NCBI RefSeq assembly: GCF_003290025.1
Contig: NZ_QNHG01000004.1
Span: forward strand, 418,058-482,057
Length of the DNA stretch: 64,000 nucleotides
From: Pseudogemmobacter bohemicus
GTDB lineage: Bacteria > Pseudomonadota > Alphaproteobacteria > Rhodobacterales > Rhodobacteraceae
Direction of reading: 5' to 3'
Shown piece after piece: positions 33,608 to 42,847 of the stretch (its first letter is position 1; each line of letters opens with the position of its first letter). Under the pieces are notes generated by a model. It saw nothing but the letters and a program-made list of their open reading frames with translations, did no database searches and was not told the origin of the DNA. A program made the position numbers and the translations under genes.

Positions 33608-33645
33608 GATATGGCCGCAAGGCCCGAGGATATGGCCGCAAGGCC
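33608..33645 (+). repeat. Duplicated hairpin in the rpmH leader
   Basis: The 17-base sequence GATATGGCCGCAAGGCC occurs twice (33608-33624 and 33629-33645), each containing GGCC-GCAA-GGCC, a 4-base stem with a GNRA-type loop. A GGCC-containing run (33653-33664) follows. It lies in the transcribed leader, so it may form paired stem-loops in the message. Confidence 0.55.
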
Positions 33646-33690
33646 TGGAAACAGGCCCATGGCCACAACAAACGCAGAAGGAATGCCGCA

Positions 33691-33825
33691 ATGAAGCGCA
33701 CCTATCAACCCTCGAAGCTGGTTCGCGCCCGTCGCCACGGCTTCCGCGCCCGTATGGCCACCAAAGGCGGCCGTCTCGTGCTGGCCGCGCGCCGCGCCAA
33801 GGGCCGCAAGGTTCTTTCGGCCTGA
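33691..33825 (+). CDS. rpmH: Ribosomal protein bL34
   Basis: This very basic 44-residue protein starts [18 protein letters not shown] and carries the bL34 pattern with [19 protein letters not shown]. It binds 23S rRNA in the large subunit. It is followed by rnpA, the usual order, from the promoter at 33501. The start is fixed by the family; an in-frame upstream reading through the leader hairpins is not used. Confidence 0.96.
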   Translation: MKRTYQPSKLVRARRHGFRARMATKGGRLVLAARRAKGRKVLSA

Positions 33826-33866
33826 TCTGCCGCCGCCCTGCATCCGCAGGGCAGGAGGAACGGAAC

Positions 33867-34397
33867 ATGGCACCGCCGGAGGCAAAGGGCATGAGGCAAT
33901 TCGCCGGACAGCCCGAAGAGCCTCCGGCGGTTTCCGTTTTGGAACATCCACCTGCTTGCGGATTGGGGATTTCCGTGACGGAATTGCAGAAATCGAACAA
34001 TTCGGCCCTGGTGGTGATCCCGCAGCGCAAGGATTTCCTCAAGGCGGCCTCGGCGCGGCGTCAGGCGACCTCGTCCTTCCTGTTGCAGGCGCGCGACCGT
34101 CGTGATGGCGATCCGGTGACCCGGATCGGCTTTACCGCATCGAAGAAGATCGGCAATGCGGTGGCGCGCAACCGGGCCAAGCGGCGGATGCGCGAAGTGG
34201 CGCGGGCGGTGCTGCCCGATCTTGGCCGGGCCGGCTGGGATTATGTGCTGGTCGCACGGCCCGGGGCGACCATCGCCCGCCCCTTTACCGGACTGATCGA
34301 CGATCTGCGCGGCGCTTTTGCATCGGTCCATCGGGAACGCCCCGCCCGTGCCTCCGGCGGATCCGCAACCGCAACGCCCGCAGGAGAGCGGCAATGA
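33867..34397 (+). CDS. rnpA: Ribonuclease P protein component
   Basis: From ATG 33867 (ribosome site AGGAGG) this gives 176 residues, with an N-terminal extension of about 45 residues relative to the usual size, then [20 protein letters not shown]. The signature RNR-type motif is [20 protein letters not shown], the RNase P protein basic helix. The C-terminal tail is basic and Pro/Ala-rich. The protein binds the RNase P RNA and 5' leader of pre-tRNA. N-terminal extension is common in this family of bacteria. It overlaps the yidD start by 4 bases. Confidence 0.93.
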   Translation: MAPPEAKGMRQFAGQPEEPPAVSVLEHPPACGLGISVTELQKSNNSALVVIPQRKDFLKAASARRQATSSFLLQARDRRDGDPVTRIGFTASKKIGNAVARNRAKRRMREVARAVLPDLGRAGWDYVLVARPGATIARPFTGLIDDLRGAFASVHRERPARASGGSATATPAGERQ

Positions 34398-34690
34398 CAC
34401 CGCTTGCCTTTGCCCTCTCGCTTCCCGTCCGCGCCTATCGGCTGCTGCTGAGCCCCTGGGTCGGCCATGGCTGCCGGTTTCAGCCAAGCTGTTCGGCCTA
34501 TGCGATGGAGGCATTGTCGCGTCATGGCGGCCTGCGCGGAGGCTGGCTGACTGCGCATCGTCTCTGCCGCTGTCACCCCTGGGGTGGCCATGGTTACGAC
34601 CCGGTGCCCGGCGCCGACCCGGAATTTGATGAAATGTTGGAAAACTGTAATTCCTCTGCGCAAAACCCGGCTGTGAAGGAGCAGAAATGA
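34394..34690 (+). CDS. yidD: Membrane protein insertion efficiency factor YidD
   Basis: The 98-residue protein has a hydrophobic N-terminal helix ([20 protein letters not shown]), then [18 protein letters not shown] with the conserved Cys pair, and [17 protein letters not shown]. YidD is associated with the inner membrane and helps membrane-protein insertion together with YidC. It overlaps rnpA and the next gene by 4 bases, so the block is one transcript. Confidence 0.94.
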   Translation: MTPLAFALSLPVRAYRLLLSPWVGHGCRFQPSCSAYAMEALSRHGGLRGGWLTAHRLCRCHPWGGHGYDPVPGADPEFDEMLENCNSSAQNPAVKEQK

Positions 34691-35043
34691 CGCATTTTTC
34701 TGGTCTTGCCGCTCTCGCCCTTGGCGGTGCCGCCGGCACCCTGCTGCGCCATTTCGCTGTCGCCACCTTGGGCGCCCCCTGGGCCGTGGCCGCGATCAAC
34801 GTCACCGGCAGCTTTCTGATCGGCCTCGCCTGGGTGCTGATCGGCCAGCGCGAGCTGATCGGCCCGGCTGTGATGACTGGCCTTCTGGGCGGCTTCACAA
34901 CCTTCTCGGCCTTCTCGCTCGATACGCTGAAACTGATCGAGGCCGGCCGCCTGATCGAAGCCCTGGCCTATGTCGCGGCATCCGTCATTCTTTCCCTCTT
35001 CGCCGTCACCCTCGGCGTCACACTAGCGAGGCAGCTGTCATGA
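34687..35043 (+). CDS. crcB: Fluoride ion channel CrcB/FluC
   Basis: The 118-residue protein has four predicted membrane helices. It contains [17 protein letters not shown] at the N-terminus, [10 protein letters not shown], and [19 protein letters not shown], the usual GxTTFS-type signature of fluoride channels. It exports fluoride. No fluoride riboswitch is apparent between yidD and crcB, since the genes overlap by 4 bases. Confidence 0.93.
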   Translation: MTHFSGLAALALGGAAGTLLRHFAVATLGAPWAVAAINVTGSFLIGLAWVLIGQRELIGPAVMTGLLGGFTTFSAFSLDTLKLIEAGRLIEALAYVAASVILSLFAVTLGVTLARQLS

Positions 35044-36092
35044 GCGGCGTTCAACTGATCCAGGTCACCGAGGACGAGGGTGAGCAGCGGCTGGATCGCT
35101 GGCTGAAAAAGCGTTTTCCGCAGATGACGCAGGGCGCAATCGAAAAGATGTGCCGCACCGGGCAGATCCGTATCGAAGGCGGCCGCGCCAAAGCGGCCGA
35201 CCGCGTCCAGCCCGGCGAGACCATCCGCGTGCCGCCGCTGCCTGTGGCCGAGGCCCCGATCCGCGAACAGACAAAGGGCGTCTCTGACGCCGATGCAAAG
35301 ATGATCCAGGCCTGTGTGCTCTGGAAGGATGAGCATATCATCGTGCTCAACAAGCCGCCTGGCCTGCCCTCGCAAGGCGGCTCCGGTCAGGGCGACCGCC
35401 ATGTCGACGGGCTGACCGAGGCGCTGAAATTCGGCTATAAGGACCGGCCGAAACTGGTGCACCGGCTGGACAAGGACACGTCCGGCATCCTGCTGCTGGC
35501 CCGCACCGACCGCATCGCGCGGGCGCTGTCCGAGGCGCTGCGCCACCGGCTGACGCGCAAGATCTACTGGGCGGTGGTCGCCGGGGTGCCGCATCCGAAA
35601 CAGGGCTCGATCAAGTTCCATCTGATGAAGGCACCGGGGCGTGGCCGTGGCGGCGAGGGCGAGAAGATGATCGCCATCCATCCCGCCCAGGCCGGCGATT
35701 ACCCCGACGCGAAACGCAGCCAGACCGATTATTTCACCCTCTGGTTCCTTGGCACGCGGCTGTCCTGGATGGCGCTGGAGCCGGTCACGGGCCGCACCCA
35801 TCAGCTGCGCGCCCATATGGCGGAAATCGGCCATCCCATTCTGGGAGATGGGAAATATGGCGGCTCTGACATGGATAATGCGGGCGATGGCTGGGGTGCC
35901 GGCATCGGCGGCGATCTTTCAAAGAAGCTGCATCTCCATGCCCGTTCAATCGGCTTCGAACACCCGATCACGAAGAAGGAGATGACCTTCCAGGCGCCAT
36001 TGCCCGAGCATATGAAACGCACCTGGAAGGCGCTGGACTGGAAAGAGGACGATGTGCCTGCCGACCCGTTCAAGACTTTCGGGGGGCGTTGA
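35040..36092 (+). CDS. Large-subunit rRNA pseudouridine synthase, RluC-type
   Basis: This 350-residue protein has an N-terminal S4-like RNA-binding segment (QRLDRWLKKRFPQMTQGAIE) and a RluA-family catalytic core: KPPGLPSQGG, then KLVHRLDKDTSGILLLAR with the catalytic Asp in HRLDKDT, and PVTGRTHQLRAHMAEIGHPI. The size and S4 domain point to the RluC/RluD group, which modifies 23S rRNA; I cannot choose the exact target site. The start overlaps crcB by 4 bases. Confidence 0.9.
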   Translation: MSGVQLIQVTEDEGEQRLDRWLKKRFPQMTQGAIEKMCRTGQIRIEGGRAKAADRVQPGETIRVPPLPVAEAPIREQTKGVSDADAKMIQACVLWKDEHIIVLNKPPGLPSQGGSGQGDRHVDGLTEALKFGYKDRPKLVHRLDKDTSGILLLARTDRIARALSEALRHRLTRKIYWAVVAGVPHPKQGSIKFHLMKAPGRGRGGEGEKMIAIHPAQAGDYPDAKRSQTDYFTLWFLGTRLSWMALEPVTGRTHQLRAHMAEIGHPILGDGKYGGSDMDNAGDGWGAGIGGDLSKKLHLHARSIGFEHPITKKEMTFQAPLPEHMKRTWKALDWKEDDVPADPFKTFGGR

Positions 36093-36093
36093 G

Positions 36094-36801
36094 ATGAGCG
36101 CCTGGGCCCCGAAACGGTTCTGGAAAGAGACGGTCGTTACAGAGACGGAGGGTGGGTTTACCGTCCATCTTGACGGGCGCCCGATCCGCACGCCGCAAAA
36201 ATCGGCGCTGACCGTGCCGACGCGGGCCATGGCCGAACTGATCGCTTCGGAATGGGAGGCGCAGCAGGGCAAGATCGCCCCCGAGACCATGCCCGCCACC
36301 CGCGCCGCCAATTCCGCGCTCGACAAGCTGAGCGTGCAGCGTGAGGCGGTGGTTGCCATGCTGGCGGCCTATGGCGAGACGGATCTGCTGTGCTACCGCG
36401 CCGAGCGGCCGCTGCAACTGGTCGCGCGTCAGGCCGAGATCTGGAACCCGCTTCTGACCTGGGCGGCGGAAACGCTGCAGGCACCGCTGCAGGTCACCGA
36501 GGGCGTGCTGCCGGTGGCCCAGCCCGCCGCCAGCCTTGCCCGGCTGACCGCCGGGATCGCCGCTCTGGACGATTTCCGGCTGACCGCTTTCCATGACCTC
36601 GTGGCGATTTCGGGCTCGCTGGTGCTTGCGCTGGCGCTGATCTCCGGCCAGATTGACGTTGCGGAAGCCTGGGCCGCCTCGCGCCTTGACGAGACCTGGC
36701 AAAGCGAACAATGGGGCATCGACGAGGAGGCGGCGGCAACCGAGGCCGCAAAGCGCGCTGCCTTTGAGCAGGCGTGGCGATTCTACGGATTGTGCGGGTA
36801 A
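36094..36801 (+). CDS. ATP12-type F1-ATPase assembly chaperone
   Basis: ATG 36094 (MSAWAPKRFWKETVVTETEG) lies one base after the synthase stop and gives 235 residues. It has the ATP12 pattern: GGFTVHLDGRPIRTPQKSAL near the N-terminus, LIASEWEAQQGKIAPETMPA, then ETDLLCYRAERPLQLVARQA and WNPLLTWAAETLQAPLQVTE. ATP12 proteins bind the F1 alpha subunit during assembly of the ATP synthase and are found in alphaproteobacteria and mitochondria. It probably shares the transcript of the rpmH-crcB block. Confidence 0.9.
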   Translation: MSAWAPKRFWKETVVTETEGGFTVHLDGRPIRTPQKSALTVPTRAMAELIASEWEAQQGKIAPETMPATRAANSALDKLSVQREAVVAMLAAYGETDLLCYRAERPLQLVARQAEIWNPLLTWAAETLQAPLQVTEGVLPVAQPAASLARLTAGIAALDDFRLTAFHDLVAISGSLVLALALISGQIDVAEAWAASRLDETWQSEQWGIDEEAAATEAAKRAAFEQAWRFYGLCG

Positions 36802-36842
36802 CAATTCAGGCCAACTTCCCGCGAAAGCCCGTTTCGGCAGCA

Positions 36843-36868
36843 TTTTTCCGGCGCAAAGCCCGGAAAAA
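36843..36868. terminator. Rho-independent terminator after the ATP12 gene
   Basis: TTTTTCCGG (36843-36851) and CCGGAAAAA (36860-36868) pair around an 8-base loop. The arms carry A/T runs on both ends, so it could act in either direction. Confidence 0.65.
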
Positions 36869-37030
36869 CGGCGATTTTCCCGCATTCTTACCTCACCTAT
36901 TGACCGATCTGTAACCTTGCTCTGAAAATATGCTCATCGGGCGATCAAAGACCCGAGAGACAGCCTGCACATACCAGGCGACACCCCCGCCGCGGATCAA
37001 CCGATGGCGGCAGCTCAGGAAGAGGTAATT

Positions 37031-38047
37031 ATGAAGAAATCAGCAATCATCGGCGCGCTCGCGGCCAGCACCTTGCTTGCCGGCGCGGCCAGTGCTGCCA
37101 CGCTCGATGATGTGAAGGCGCGGGGCGAGCTGAATTGCGGCGTCAATGTCGGCCTCACCGGTTTCGGCATGGCGGATGCGAATGGCACCTGGGTCGGTTT
37201 CGACGTCGATCTGTGCCGCGCTGTCGCCGCCGCCGTTCTGGGCGACCCGACCAAGGTGAAATTCGTCCCCACCACCGGCGAGACCCGTTTCACCGCGCTG
37301 GCTTCGGGCGAGATCGACCTGCTGGTCCGCAACTCGACCGCCACCTTCACCCGTGACGTCGATCTGAAATTCGATTTCGTCGGCATCAACTACTATGACG
37401 GCCAGGGCTTCATGGTCAAAAAAGAGCTGGGCGTTTCTTCGGCGAAAGAACTCGATGGTGCCACCGTCTGCATCCAGACCGGCACCACCACCGAACTGAA
37501 CCTCGCCGATTTCTTCAAGGCCAATAACATGACCTATACCCCGGTCACGGTTCAGGACGATTCGGAGGCGCAGCGCCAGTATCTCGCCGGTGCCTGCGAC
37601 GCCTATACCACCGATGCTTCGGGCCTGGCGGCCGGCCGCGCCACCATGGCGGATGCCGATAACCATATCATCCTGCCCGAAATCATCTCGAAAGAGCCAT
37701 TGGGCCCGCTGGTCCGCCATGGCGACAACGTCTGGGGCGATATCGTCCGCTGGACCTTCAACACCCTGCTGATCGCCGAGGAAAAAGGCATCACCAAAGC
37801 CAATATCGAAGAGGTTGCCGCCTCTTCGACCGACCCGGAAGTCCGCCGTCTGCTGGGCCTGGAAGGCGATATGGGCAAGATGTTCGGTCTCGACAATGAA
37901 TGGGCCAAGCGCGCCATTGCCGCCAACGGCAATTATGGCGAGATCTTCGAGACCAATCTCGGCACCGGCACGCCGATCGGTCTGGCGCGCGGTCTGAACG
38001 CGCTCTGGACGCAAGGCGGGCTGCAATACGCCTGGCCGATGCGCTGA
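37031..38047 (+). CDS. bztA: General L-amino-acid ABC transporter, periplasmic binding protein
   Basis: This protein has 338 residues. The signal peptide ends near residue 22 (AALAASTLLAGAASA-type). The mature start is ATLDDVKARGELNCGVNVGL, followed by GFDVDLCRAVAAAVLGDPTK, RFTALASGEIDLLVRNSTAT and TTDASGLAAGRA: a cluster 3 amino-acid binding fold. With two permeases and an ATPase it forms the AapJQMP/BztABCD system for glutamate, glutamine, aspartate and other L-amino acids. A hairpin separates it from the permeases, which often lets the binding protein be made in excess. A weak TTGACC-type promoter may lie at 36900. Confidence 0.92.
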   Translation: MKKSAIIGALAASTLLAGAASAATLDDVKARGELNCGVNVGLTGFGMADANGTWVGFDVDLCRAVAAAVLGDPTKVKFVPTTGETRFTALASGEIDLLVRNSTATFTRDVDLKFDFVGINYYDGQGFMVKKELGVSSAKELDGATVCIQTGTTTELNLADFFKANNMTYTPVTVQDDSEAQRQYLAGACDAYTTDASGLAAGRATMADADNHIILPEIISKEPLGPLVRHGDNVWGDIVRWTFNTLLIAEEKGITKANIEEVAASSTDPEVRRLLGLEGDMGKMFGLDNEWAKRAIAANGNYGEIFETNLGTGTPIGLARGLNALWTQGGLQYAWPMR

Positions 38048-38057
38048 TACTGCCCCG

Positions 38058-38082
38058 GGGGCGCGTCTGACCGACGCGCCCC
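38058..38082 (+). terminator. Intra-operon hairpin between bztA and bztB
   Basis: GGGGCGCGTC and GACGCGCCCC pair around TGACC, followed by a U-poor tail (CTGCTTCTTTA). It is likely a partial terminator or message-stabilising stem rather than the end of the operon. Confidence 0.55.
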
Positions 38083-38190
38083 TGCTTCTTTACCGGAACA
38101 ATTCAGAACAACCACGACCAAGGGCTGCCGCGCAGGCGTCAGCACCATAACCGGCACAAGCCGGAACAGGGTCGGGCTCAGGGGGAATAC

Positions 38191-39780
38191 ATGGCCTTTG
38201 CCACCAGTCGGGCGGAGGCGTCGAAGGGCGGATTCCGCCTTTCGATGCTGATTTACGACACCCGCTTCCGTGCCATCACGCTCCAGGTGGTCGCACTGAT
38301 CCTCTTTCTGCTCTTCATCGGCTGGCTGACGGATAACGTGATCCGCAACCTTGATGCCAAGGGCAAGGACATCAATTTCGGCTTTCTCTGGGTCCGGGCC
38401 GGCTATGATATCGAACAGACCCTGATCCCCTATACCAACGATTCCAGCCACGGCCGCGCCGTTATCATCGGGTTGCTGAACACCCTGGTGGTGGCCTTTT
38501 TCGGCTGCATCCTCGCGACCGTGATCGGGGTGATTGTTGGCGTGCTCAGGCTGTCGAACAACTGGCTGATCTCGCGGCTGATGACGATCTATGTCGAGAT
38601 CTTCCGCAACGTGCCACTTTTGCTGTGGATCCTGCTGACCTTCGTGGTGATTTCCGAGACCATGCCGGCACCGGCGGCCTTCAAGATCACCCCGGCGATT
38701 CTCGAAAGCCGTGCCGCGCTGGAAGGGATCGAGGCCCAGGCCGGCGGCAACGGGTTCTGGTCGCGTATCACGGGGCTCCAGACCCTTTCCCTGCCCTTCT
38801 TCCTCTGGCTGCTGGCCCTTATCGGCATCTCTGCCTCTGCCTGGCAATATGCGCGCAGCCGGCTTGATGCCGGCAAGGCGGCGCTGATCGCGGCAATCCC
38901 GGCGGTTTTGTGGATCGTGGCGGCGCTGACCGTCTTCAGCCCGTCCCTTTCGCCGGTGCTGGCGGACAGCGAGGCCAGCGCCATCGGCCCGACCGAGCCC
39001 GCTGCCTCGAAATTCTTCTTTGATTCCATCGCGCTGACCAATCGCGGCACCAATGTTCCGGCGCCTTTGCTGGATCGCCCGCTGGGCGGCACCGAAATCG
39101 TCTCCGTGCCGGTGAATTACTCGGTGCTGGCGGTGATTGCGGTGATCATCGTCTCGGTGCTTGCGAACCGTTCGGTGATCCGCCGCGCCAATAAGCTTCA
39201 GGAGACCACCGGCACCCGACCCACCACCTGGTGGATATCGCTGCTGATTCTGTTCCTGCCGCTGATCCTTTTGCTGGTGGCACTTGGGTTGCATTGGGAA
39301 GTGCCGGCTTTCCCGGTCAATGACGAGGGGGTGAGCCAGGGCTTCAACTTCCGGGGCGGCATCCAGGTGATGCATTCCTTTACCGCGCTTCTGATCGCGC
39401 TGTCGCTCTACACCTCTGCCTTCATCGCCGAGATCGTGCGCGCCGGTATTCAGGCCATTTCGCGCGGCCAGTCCGAGGCCGCCGCCGCCCTGGGTCTGCG
39501 CCCGGGTCGCACGATGAAACTGGTGATCCTGCCCCAGGCGCTGCGGGTGATCATCCCGCCACTGATCAGCCAGTATCTGAACCTCACGAAGAACACCTCG
39601 CTGGGGATCGCGGTCTCCTACCTTGATCTGCGCGGCACGCTGGGCGGCATCACGCTGAACCAGACCGGACGCGAGCTGGAATGTATGCTCCTGATGATGC
39701 TGATTTATCTGACGATCAGCCTGATCATCTCCTCGGGCATGAATGCCTTCAACTCCGCCGTGAAGCTGAAGGAGCGCTGA
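38191..39780 (+). CDS. bztB: General L-amino-acid ABC transporter permease (BztB/AapQ), long form
   Basis: This 529-residue membrane protein starts from ATG 38191 (ribosome site AGGGGGA). It begins with a cytoplasmic N-terminus and a membrane helix (LQVVALILFLLFIGWLTDNV). The permease core has the EAA-type loop SEAAAALGLRPGRTMKLVIL near residue 430 (IVRAGIQAISRGQ just before). From memory, BztB of Rhodobacter capsulatus and AapQ of Rhizobium are about 400-430 residues, so this one carries about 100 extra, largely in a membrane-plus-loop segment around residues 185-330 that includes ILESRAALEGIEAQAGGNGF and NRGTNVPAPLLDRPLGGTEI. Confidence 0.9.
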   Translation: MAFATSRAEASKGGFRLSMLIYDTRFRAITLQVVALILFLLFIGWLTDNVIRNLDAKGKDINFGFLWVRAGYDIEQTLIPYTNDSSHGRAVIIGLLNTLVVAFFGCILATVIGVIVGVLRLSNNWLISRLMTIYVEIFRNVPLLLWILLTFVVISETMPAPAAFKITPAILESRAALEGIEAQAGGNGFWSRITGLQTLSLPFFLWLLALIGISASAWQYARSRLDAGKAALIAAIPAVLWIVAALTVFSPSLSPVLADSEASAIGPTEPAASKFFFDSIALTNRGTNVPAPLLDRPLGGTEIVSVPVNYSVLAVIAVIIVSVLANRSVIRRANKLQETTGTRPTTWWISLLILFLPLILLLVALGLHWEVPAFPVNDEGVSQGFNFRGGIQVMHSFTALLIALSLYTSAFIAEIVRAGIQAISRGQSEAAAALGLRPGRTMKLVILPQALRVIIPPLISQYLNLTKNTSLGIAVSYLDLRGTLGGITLNQTGRELECMLLMMLIYLTISLIISSGMNAFNSAVKLKER

Positions 39781-39781
39781 G

Positions 39782-41623
39782 ATGACCGATACATCCCATC
39801 TCTGGGTCCGTGAGGAAATGCTGCGCCCCGAGCCGCCGCCTTTGCGCGAGGCGGGGCTGGTGAAATGGGTGCGCGAGAACCTGGTCTCCTCGCCCGTCAA
39901 CACGCTGCTGACCGTGGCCGGATTGCTGGTCGCGGTCTGGGGCATCTGGACCGCTTTCCCCTGGTGGTGGCATTCGGTCTGGAACGCCAGTTCACTGGGC
40001 GAATGCCGCGAGATTGTCGCAGCGGCAGGCGGCGAAAGCGGCGCCTGCTGGGCGGTGATCAAAGCGCGCTGGCATCAGTTCCTGTTCGGCTTTTATCCGC
40101 CCGAACATTATTGGCGCCCGATCCTGACCGGCGGGCTGCTCTTTGCCGCGCTGGCGCCGGTCCTGTTCTGGAATGATCGCAAAAGCGCCCATATGGTCGG
40201 CTTTGCCGGCATCGCCACCCTCGCCGCGCTTTATGCGGTTTCCGCCAACAGCCTGGCCTTTGCCGCCACCGCCGTGATCTTCGCGGTGATCTGGGTGGCG
40301 GCAAGCCTGCGCCCGGCCTCGTTGATCTGGGTGACGGGGCTGTTTCCCTTCATCTCGATCTGGCTGATCTGGGGCGGCTCGTTCTGGAACCCGGTCAATC
40401 AGCTGCTGGCCATCGCGCTTGGCGCCCTGGTGGCCCGGGTCTATTACAACAATACCAGCAAATGGCTGAATGACGCCTTCGCTCTGGTGATCGCACTGGC
40501 GGCGGCTTACGTCGCCTCGGTGGTGATCGGCTATAGCGATGCCATCTCGACCGATTTCTTCGGCAAGCTGCGCGAGGCGAGTTTCTGGCAGGGCTTTGGC
40601 CAGCAAAGCGACAATGTCTTTTCCATGGTCTTCGGCGCCCTCGCCTCGGTCCTGGTGATGGCGCTGACCGCTGCGATCTGGCTTTTGCTGGCGATCACGT
40701 ATGTGTTCAGCGCGGTGCTGAATTACAATCTCGCCGATCTTGCGGGGCTGATCTGGGGCGAGACCCCGCCGGAATGGGCGGGCTCGGCCTGGGCTGGTAT
40801 GATCAGCCTTGGCGCATTGCTGGCCTTCGCGCTGGTCTTTGTCGCGGCGCGCAACCGTTCGGTGGTGATCGGCATCCTCGCCGGCCTGCTGGCGGGCGGA
40901 GGCTGGCTTTTGTACCAGGCGCCGAAAATGGTCACCTATATGGCGACCGATCTGCCGCTGACGATTGCGCCGGTCAGCTCGAATATGATCGGGGGCTTTT
41001 TGCTCGCGCTGATCATCGGGGTGACGGCCATCGCGGCCTCGCTGCCTTTGGGGATCATGCTGGCGCTTGGGCGGCGGTCCGATATGTGGCTGATGAAGGT
41101 GCTCTCGGTCGGCTTTATCGAGTTCATCCGGGGTGTGCCGCTGATCACGCTCCTCTTCACCGCATCCCTGCTCTTGCAGTACTTCCTGCCGCCGCAGACC
41201 AATTTCGACCTGATCCTCAGGGTGATCATCCTCGCCGCGCTCTTCTCGGCCGCCTATCTGGCCGAGGTGATCCGCGGCGGTCTCGCAGCCCTGCCCCGCG
41301 GCCAGTATGAGGCCGGTGACAGCCTTGGCCTGACCTATTGGCAGGCACAGCGCCTGATCATCATGCCCCAGGCGCTGAAGATCTCGATCCCCGGCATCGT
41401 CTCGACCTTTATCGGGCTTTTCAAGGATACAACGCTGGTTTCCTTCGTCGGCCTCCTCGATCCGCTGAGGGGGGTCACCACCACCGTGCGCGCCGATATC
41501 AACTGGAAGGGCATCTACTGGGAGCCCTATATCTTCGTCGGCGCCATCTTCTTCATCATCTGCTTCGGCATGTCGCGTTACTCGATGTATCTGGAACGCA
41601 AGCTGAAAACCGATCACCGGTAA
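39782..41623 (+). CDS. bztC: General L-amino-acid ABC transporter permease (BztC/AapM), long form
   Basis: The protein has 613 residues and many transmembrane segments. The C-terminal permease domain contains GFIEFIRGVPLITLLFTASL and EVIRGGLAALPRGQYEAGDS (the EAA loop). The first about 380 residues hold at least seven hydrophobic segments, far more than the usual two or three, and the family's usual length is under 440. It starts two bases after bztB. The extra segments are the same kind of enlargement seen in bztB, so the whole permease pair has grown together. Confidence 0.88.
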   Translation: MTDTSHLWVREEMLRPEPPPLREAGLVKWVRENLVSSPVNTLLTVAGLLVAVWGIWTAFPWWWHSVWNASSLGECREIVAAAGGESGACWAVIKARWHQFLFGFYPPEHYWRPILTGGLLFAALAPVLFWNDRKSAHMVGFAGIATLAALYAVSANSLAFAATAVIFAVIWVAASLRPASLIWVTGLFPFISIWLIWGGSFWNPVNQLLAIALGALVARVYYNNTSKWLNDAFALVIALAAAYVASVVIGYSDAISTDFFGKLREASFWQGFGQQSDNVFSMVFGALASVLVMALTAAIWLLLAITYVFSAVLNYNLADLAGLIWGETPPEWAGSAWAGMISLGALLAFALVFVAARNRSVVIGILAGLLAGGGWLLYQAPKMVTYMATDLPLTIAPVSSNMIGGFLLALIIGVTAIAASLPLGIMLALGRRSDMWLMKVLSVGFIEFIRGVPLITLLFTASLLLQYFLPPQTNFDLILRVIILAALFSAAYLAEVIRGGLAALPRGQYEAGDSLGLTYWQAQRLIIMPQALKISIPGIVSTFIGLFKDTTLVSFVGLLDPLRGVTTTVRADINWKGIYWEPYIFVGAIFFIICFGMSRYSMYLERKLKTDHR

Positions 41624-41634
41624 GGATCTGATCC

Positions 41635-42405
41635 ATGACAACCGCACAGAAACAACTGCAGATCCCTGGCGAAATCGCCATTGAAATCCGCAAGATGAAT
41701 AAATGGTATGGCCAGTTCCATGTGCTGCGCGACATCGACCTGACGGTGGCGCGCGGCGAGCGGATCGTGATCTGCGGGCCTTCGGGCTCGGGGAAATCCA
41801 CCATGATCCGCTGCATCAACCGGCTCGAGGAACACCAGTCCGGCGATATCATCGTCGACGGGACCGAGCTGACCAATGACCTGAAAAACATCGACAAGGT
41901 GCGTTCCGAGGTCGGGATGGTGTTCCAGCATTTCAACCTCTTCCCGCATCTGACGATTCTGGAAAACTGTACCCTGGCGCCGATCTGGGTCCGAAAAATC
42001 CCGAAGAAACAGGCGGAGGAAACCGCGATGCATTTCCTCACCAAGGTGAAGATCCCCGATCAGGCGTTGAAATATCCGGGCCAGCTTTCGGGCGGGCAGC
42101 AGCAGCGCGTCGCCATCGCGCGCTCCCTGTGCATGCGGCCCCGGATCATGCTCTTTGACGAGCCCACTTCGGCGCTGGACCCCGAGATGATCAAGGAGGT
42201 GCTCGACACGATGATCGAGCTCGCGGAAGAGGGCATGACCATGCTCTGCGTCACCCACGAAATGGGCTTCGCCCAGGCGGTGGCGAACCGGGTCGTCTTC
42301 ATGGATCAGGGCCAGATTGTCGAGCAGAACGCCCCGAAAGAGTTCTTCTCGAACCCGCAATCCGAGCGGACCAAGCTCTTTCTCAGCCAGATCCTCGGTC
42401 ACTGA
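41635..42405 (+). CDS. bztD: General L-amino-acid ABC transporter ATPase
   Basis: The protein has 256 residues: Walker [11 protein letters not shown]-loop in [14 protein letters not shown], signature [15 protein letters not shown], Walker [15 protein letters not shown] and the His switch in [10 protein letters not shown]. It is an amino-acid importer ATPase of the GlnQ/AapP class, powering the bztABC complex at the inner membrane. It is followed by a strong terminator (42425-42449). Confidence 0.94.
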   Translation: MTTAQKQLQIPGEIAIEIRKMNKWYGQFHVLRDIDLTVARGERIVICGPSGSGKSTMIRCINRLEEHQSGDIIVDGTELTNDLKNIDKVRSEVGMVFQHFNLFPHLTILENCTLAPIWVRKIPKKQAEETAMHFLTKVKIPDQALKYPGQLSGGQQQRVAIARSLCMRPRIMLFDEPTSALDPEMIKEVLDTMIELAEEGMTMLCVTHEMGFAQAVANRVVFMDQGQIVEQNAPKEFFSNPQSERTKLFLSQILGH

Positions 42406-42424
42406 TATCCGCTCCCTTGCACAG

Positions 42425-42449
42425 AAAACCCGCCCCACGGGCGGGTTTT
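42425..42449 (+). terminator. Rho-independent terminator of the bzt operon
   Basis: AAAACCCGCCC (42425-42435) and GGGCGGGTTTT (42439-42449) pair around CAC, followed by CGCTTTT. This is a strong match. Confidence 0.85.
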
Positions 42450-42526
42450 CGCTTTTCACAGGAATTTTCCTTACAATCACGGGCTTGCCGGGTCAGTCTG
42501 CCGCGATACTGAAGAAGGAGCCTCCC

Positions 42527-42847
42527 ATGTCCCGCCTCTCCCCGACCCTTTCTGCCCTCGGCCTGAGCCTGATCGCGCTGCCCGCTTTCGCTGCCCTCCC
42601 CCCCTATTATGATCGGGTCGAACAGATCCAGACCATCCTCTCCAGCGAAGCCGTTGCCGATCGCCTGGGTGGCCGCCCCATTGATTCGCTCGACTATGAG
42701 CGCCAGGAATCCGATGGCAGCGTGAATTGGGAGATCGACACCAATGGCTGCGACATTGATATCTGGCTGGTACCGCAGCCGATGCCCGAAGGCATGACCG
42801 GCAAGGTGACCTATGAGGTTCGCACCCCGATTGGCCGCTGCGACTGA
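42527..42847 (+). CDS. Small secreted protein
   Basis: This protein has 106 residues. The signal peptide is MSRLSPTLSALGLSLIALPA with cleavage likely after FAA. The mature part contains PPYYDRVEQIQTILSSEAVA, then NGCDIDIWLVPQPMPEGMTG and ends IGRCD, giving two Cys that may form a disulfide. It lies 120 bases downstream of the bzt terminator, so it likely has its own promoter; ribosome site AAGGAG is present. Family and function are unknown. A second small secreted protein lies at 62563. Confidence 0.75.
   Translation: MSRLSPTLSALGLSLIALPAFAALPPYYDRVEQIQTILSSEAVADRLGGRPIDSLDYERQESDGSVNWEIDTNGCDIDIWLVPQPMPEGMTGKVTYEVRTPIGRCD

Larger units (their letters stand above)
33340..33690. other. Divergent intergenic region between the kinase gene and rpmH
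   Basis: No gene is supported here. It contains the rpmH promoter (33501-33529) and the repeated hairpin leader (33608-33645). The half nearest the kinase shows no clear signal, though a kinase promoter should lie in it. Confidence 0.5.

Noticed and set aside
37933-40062. A 709-residue minus-strand frame opposite bztB
   Set aside because: Gln/Arg/His/Asp-rich antisense shadow of a GC-rich membrane protein gene; no domains.
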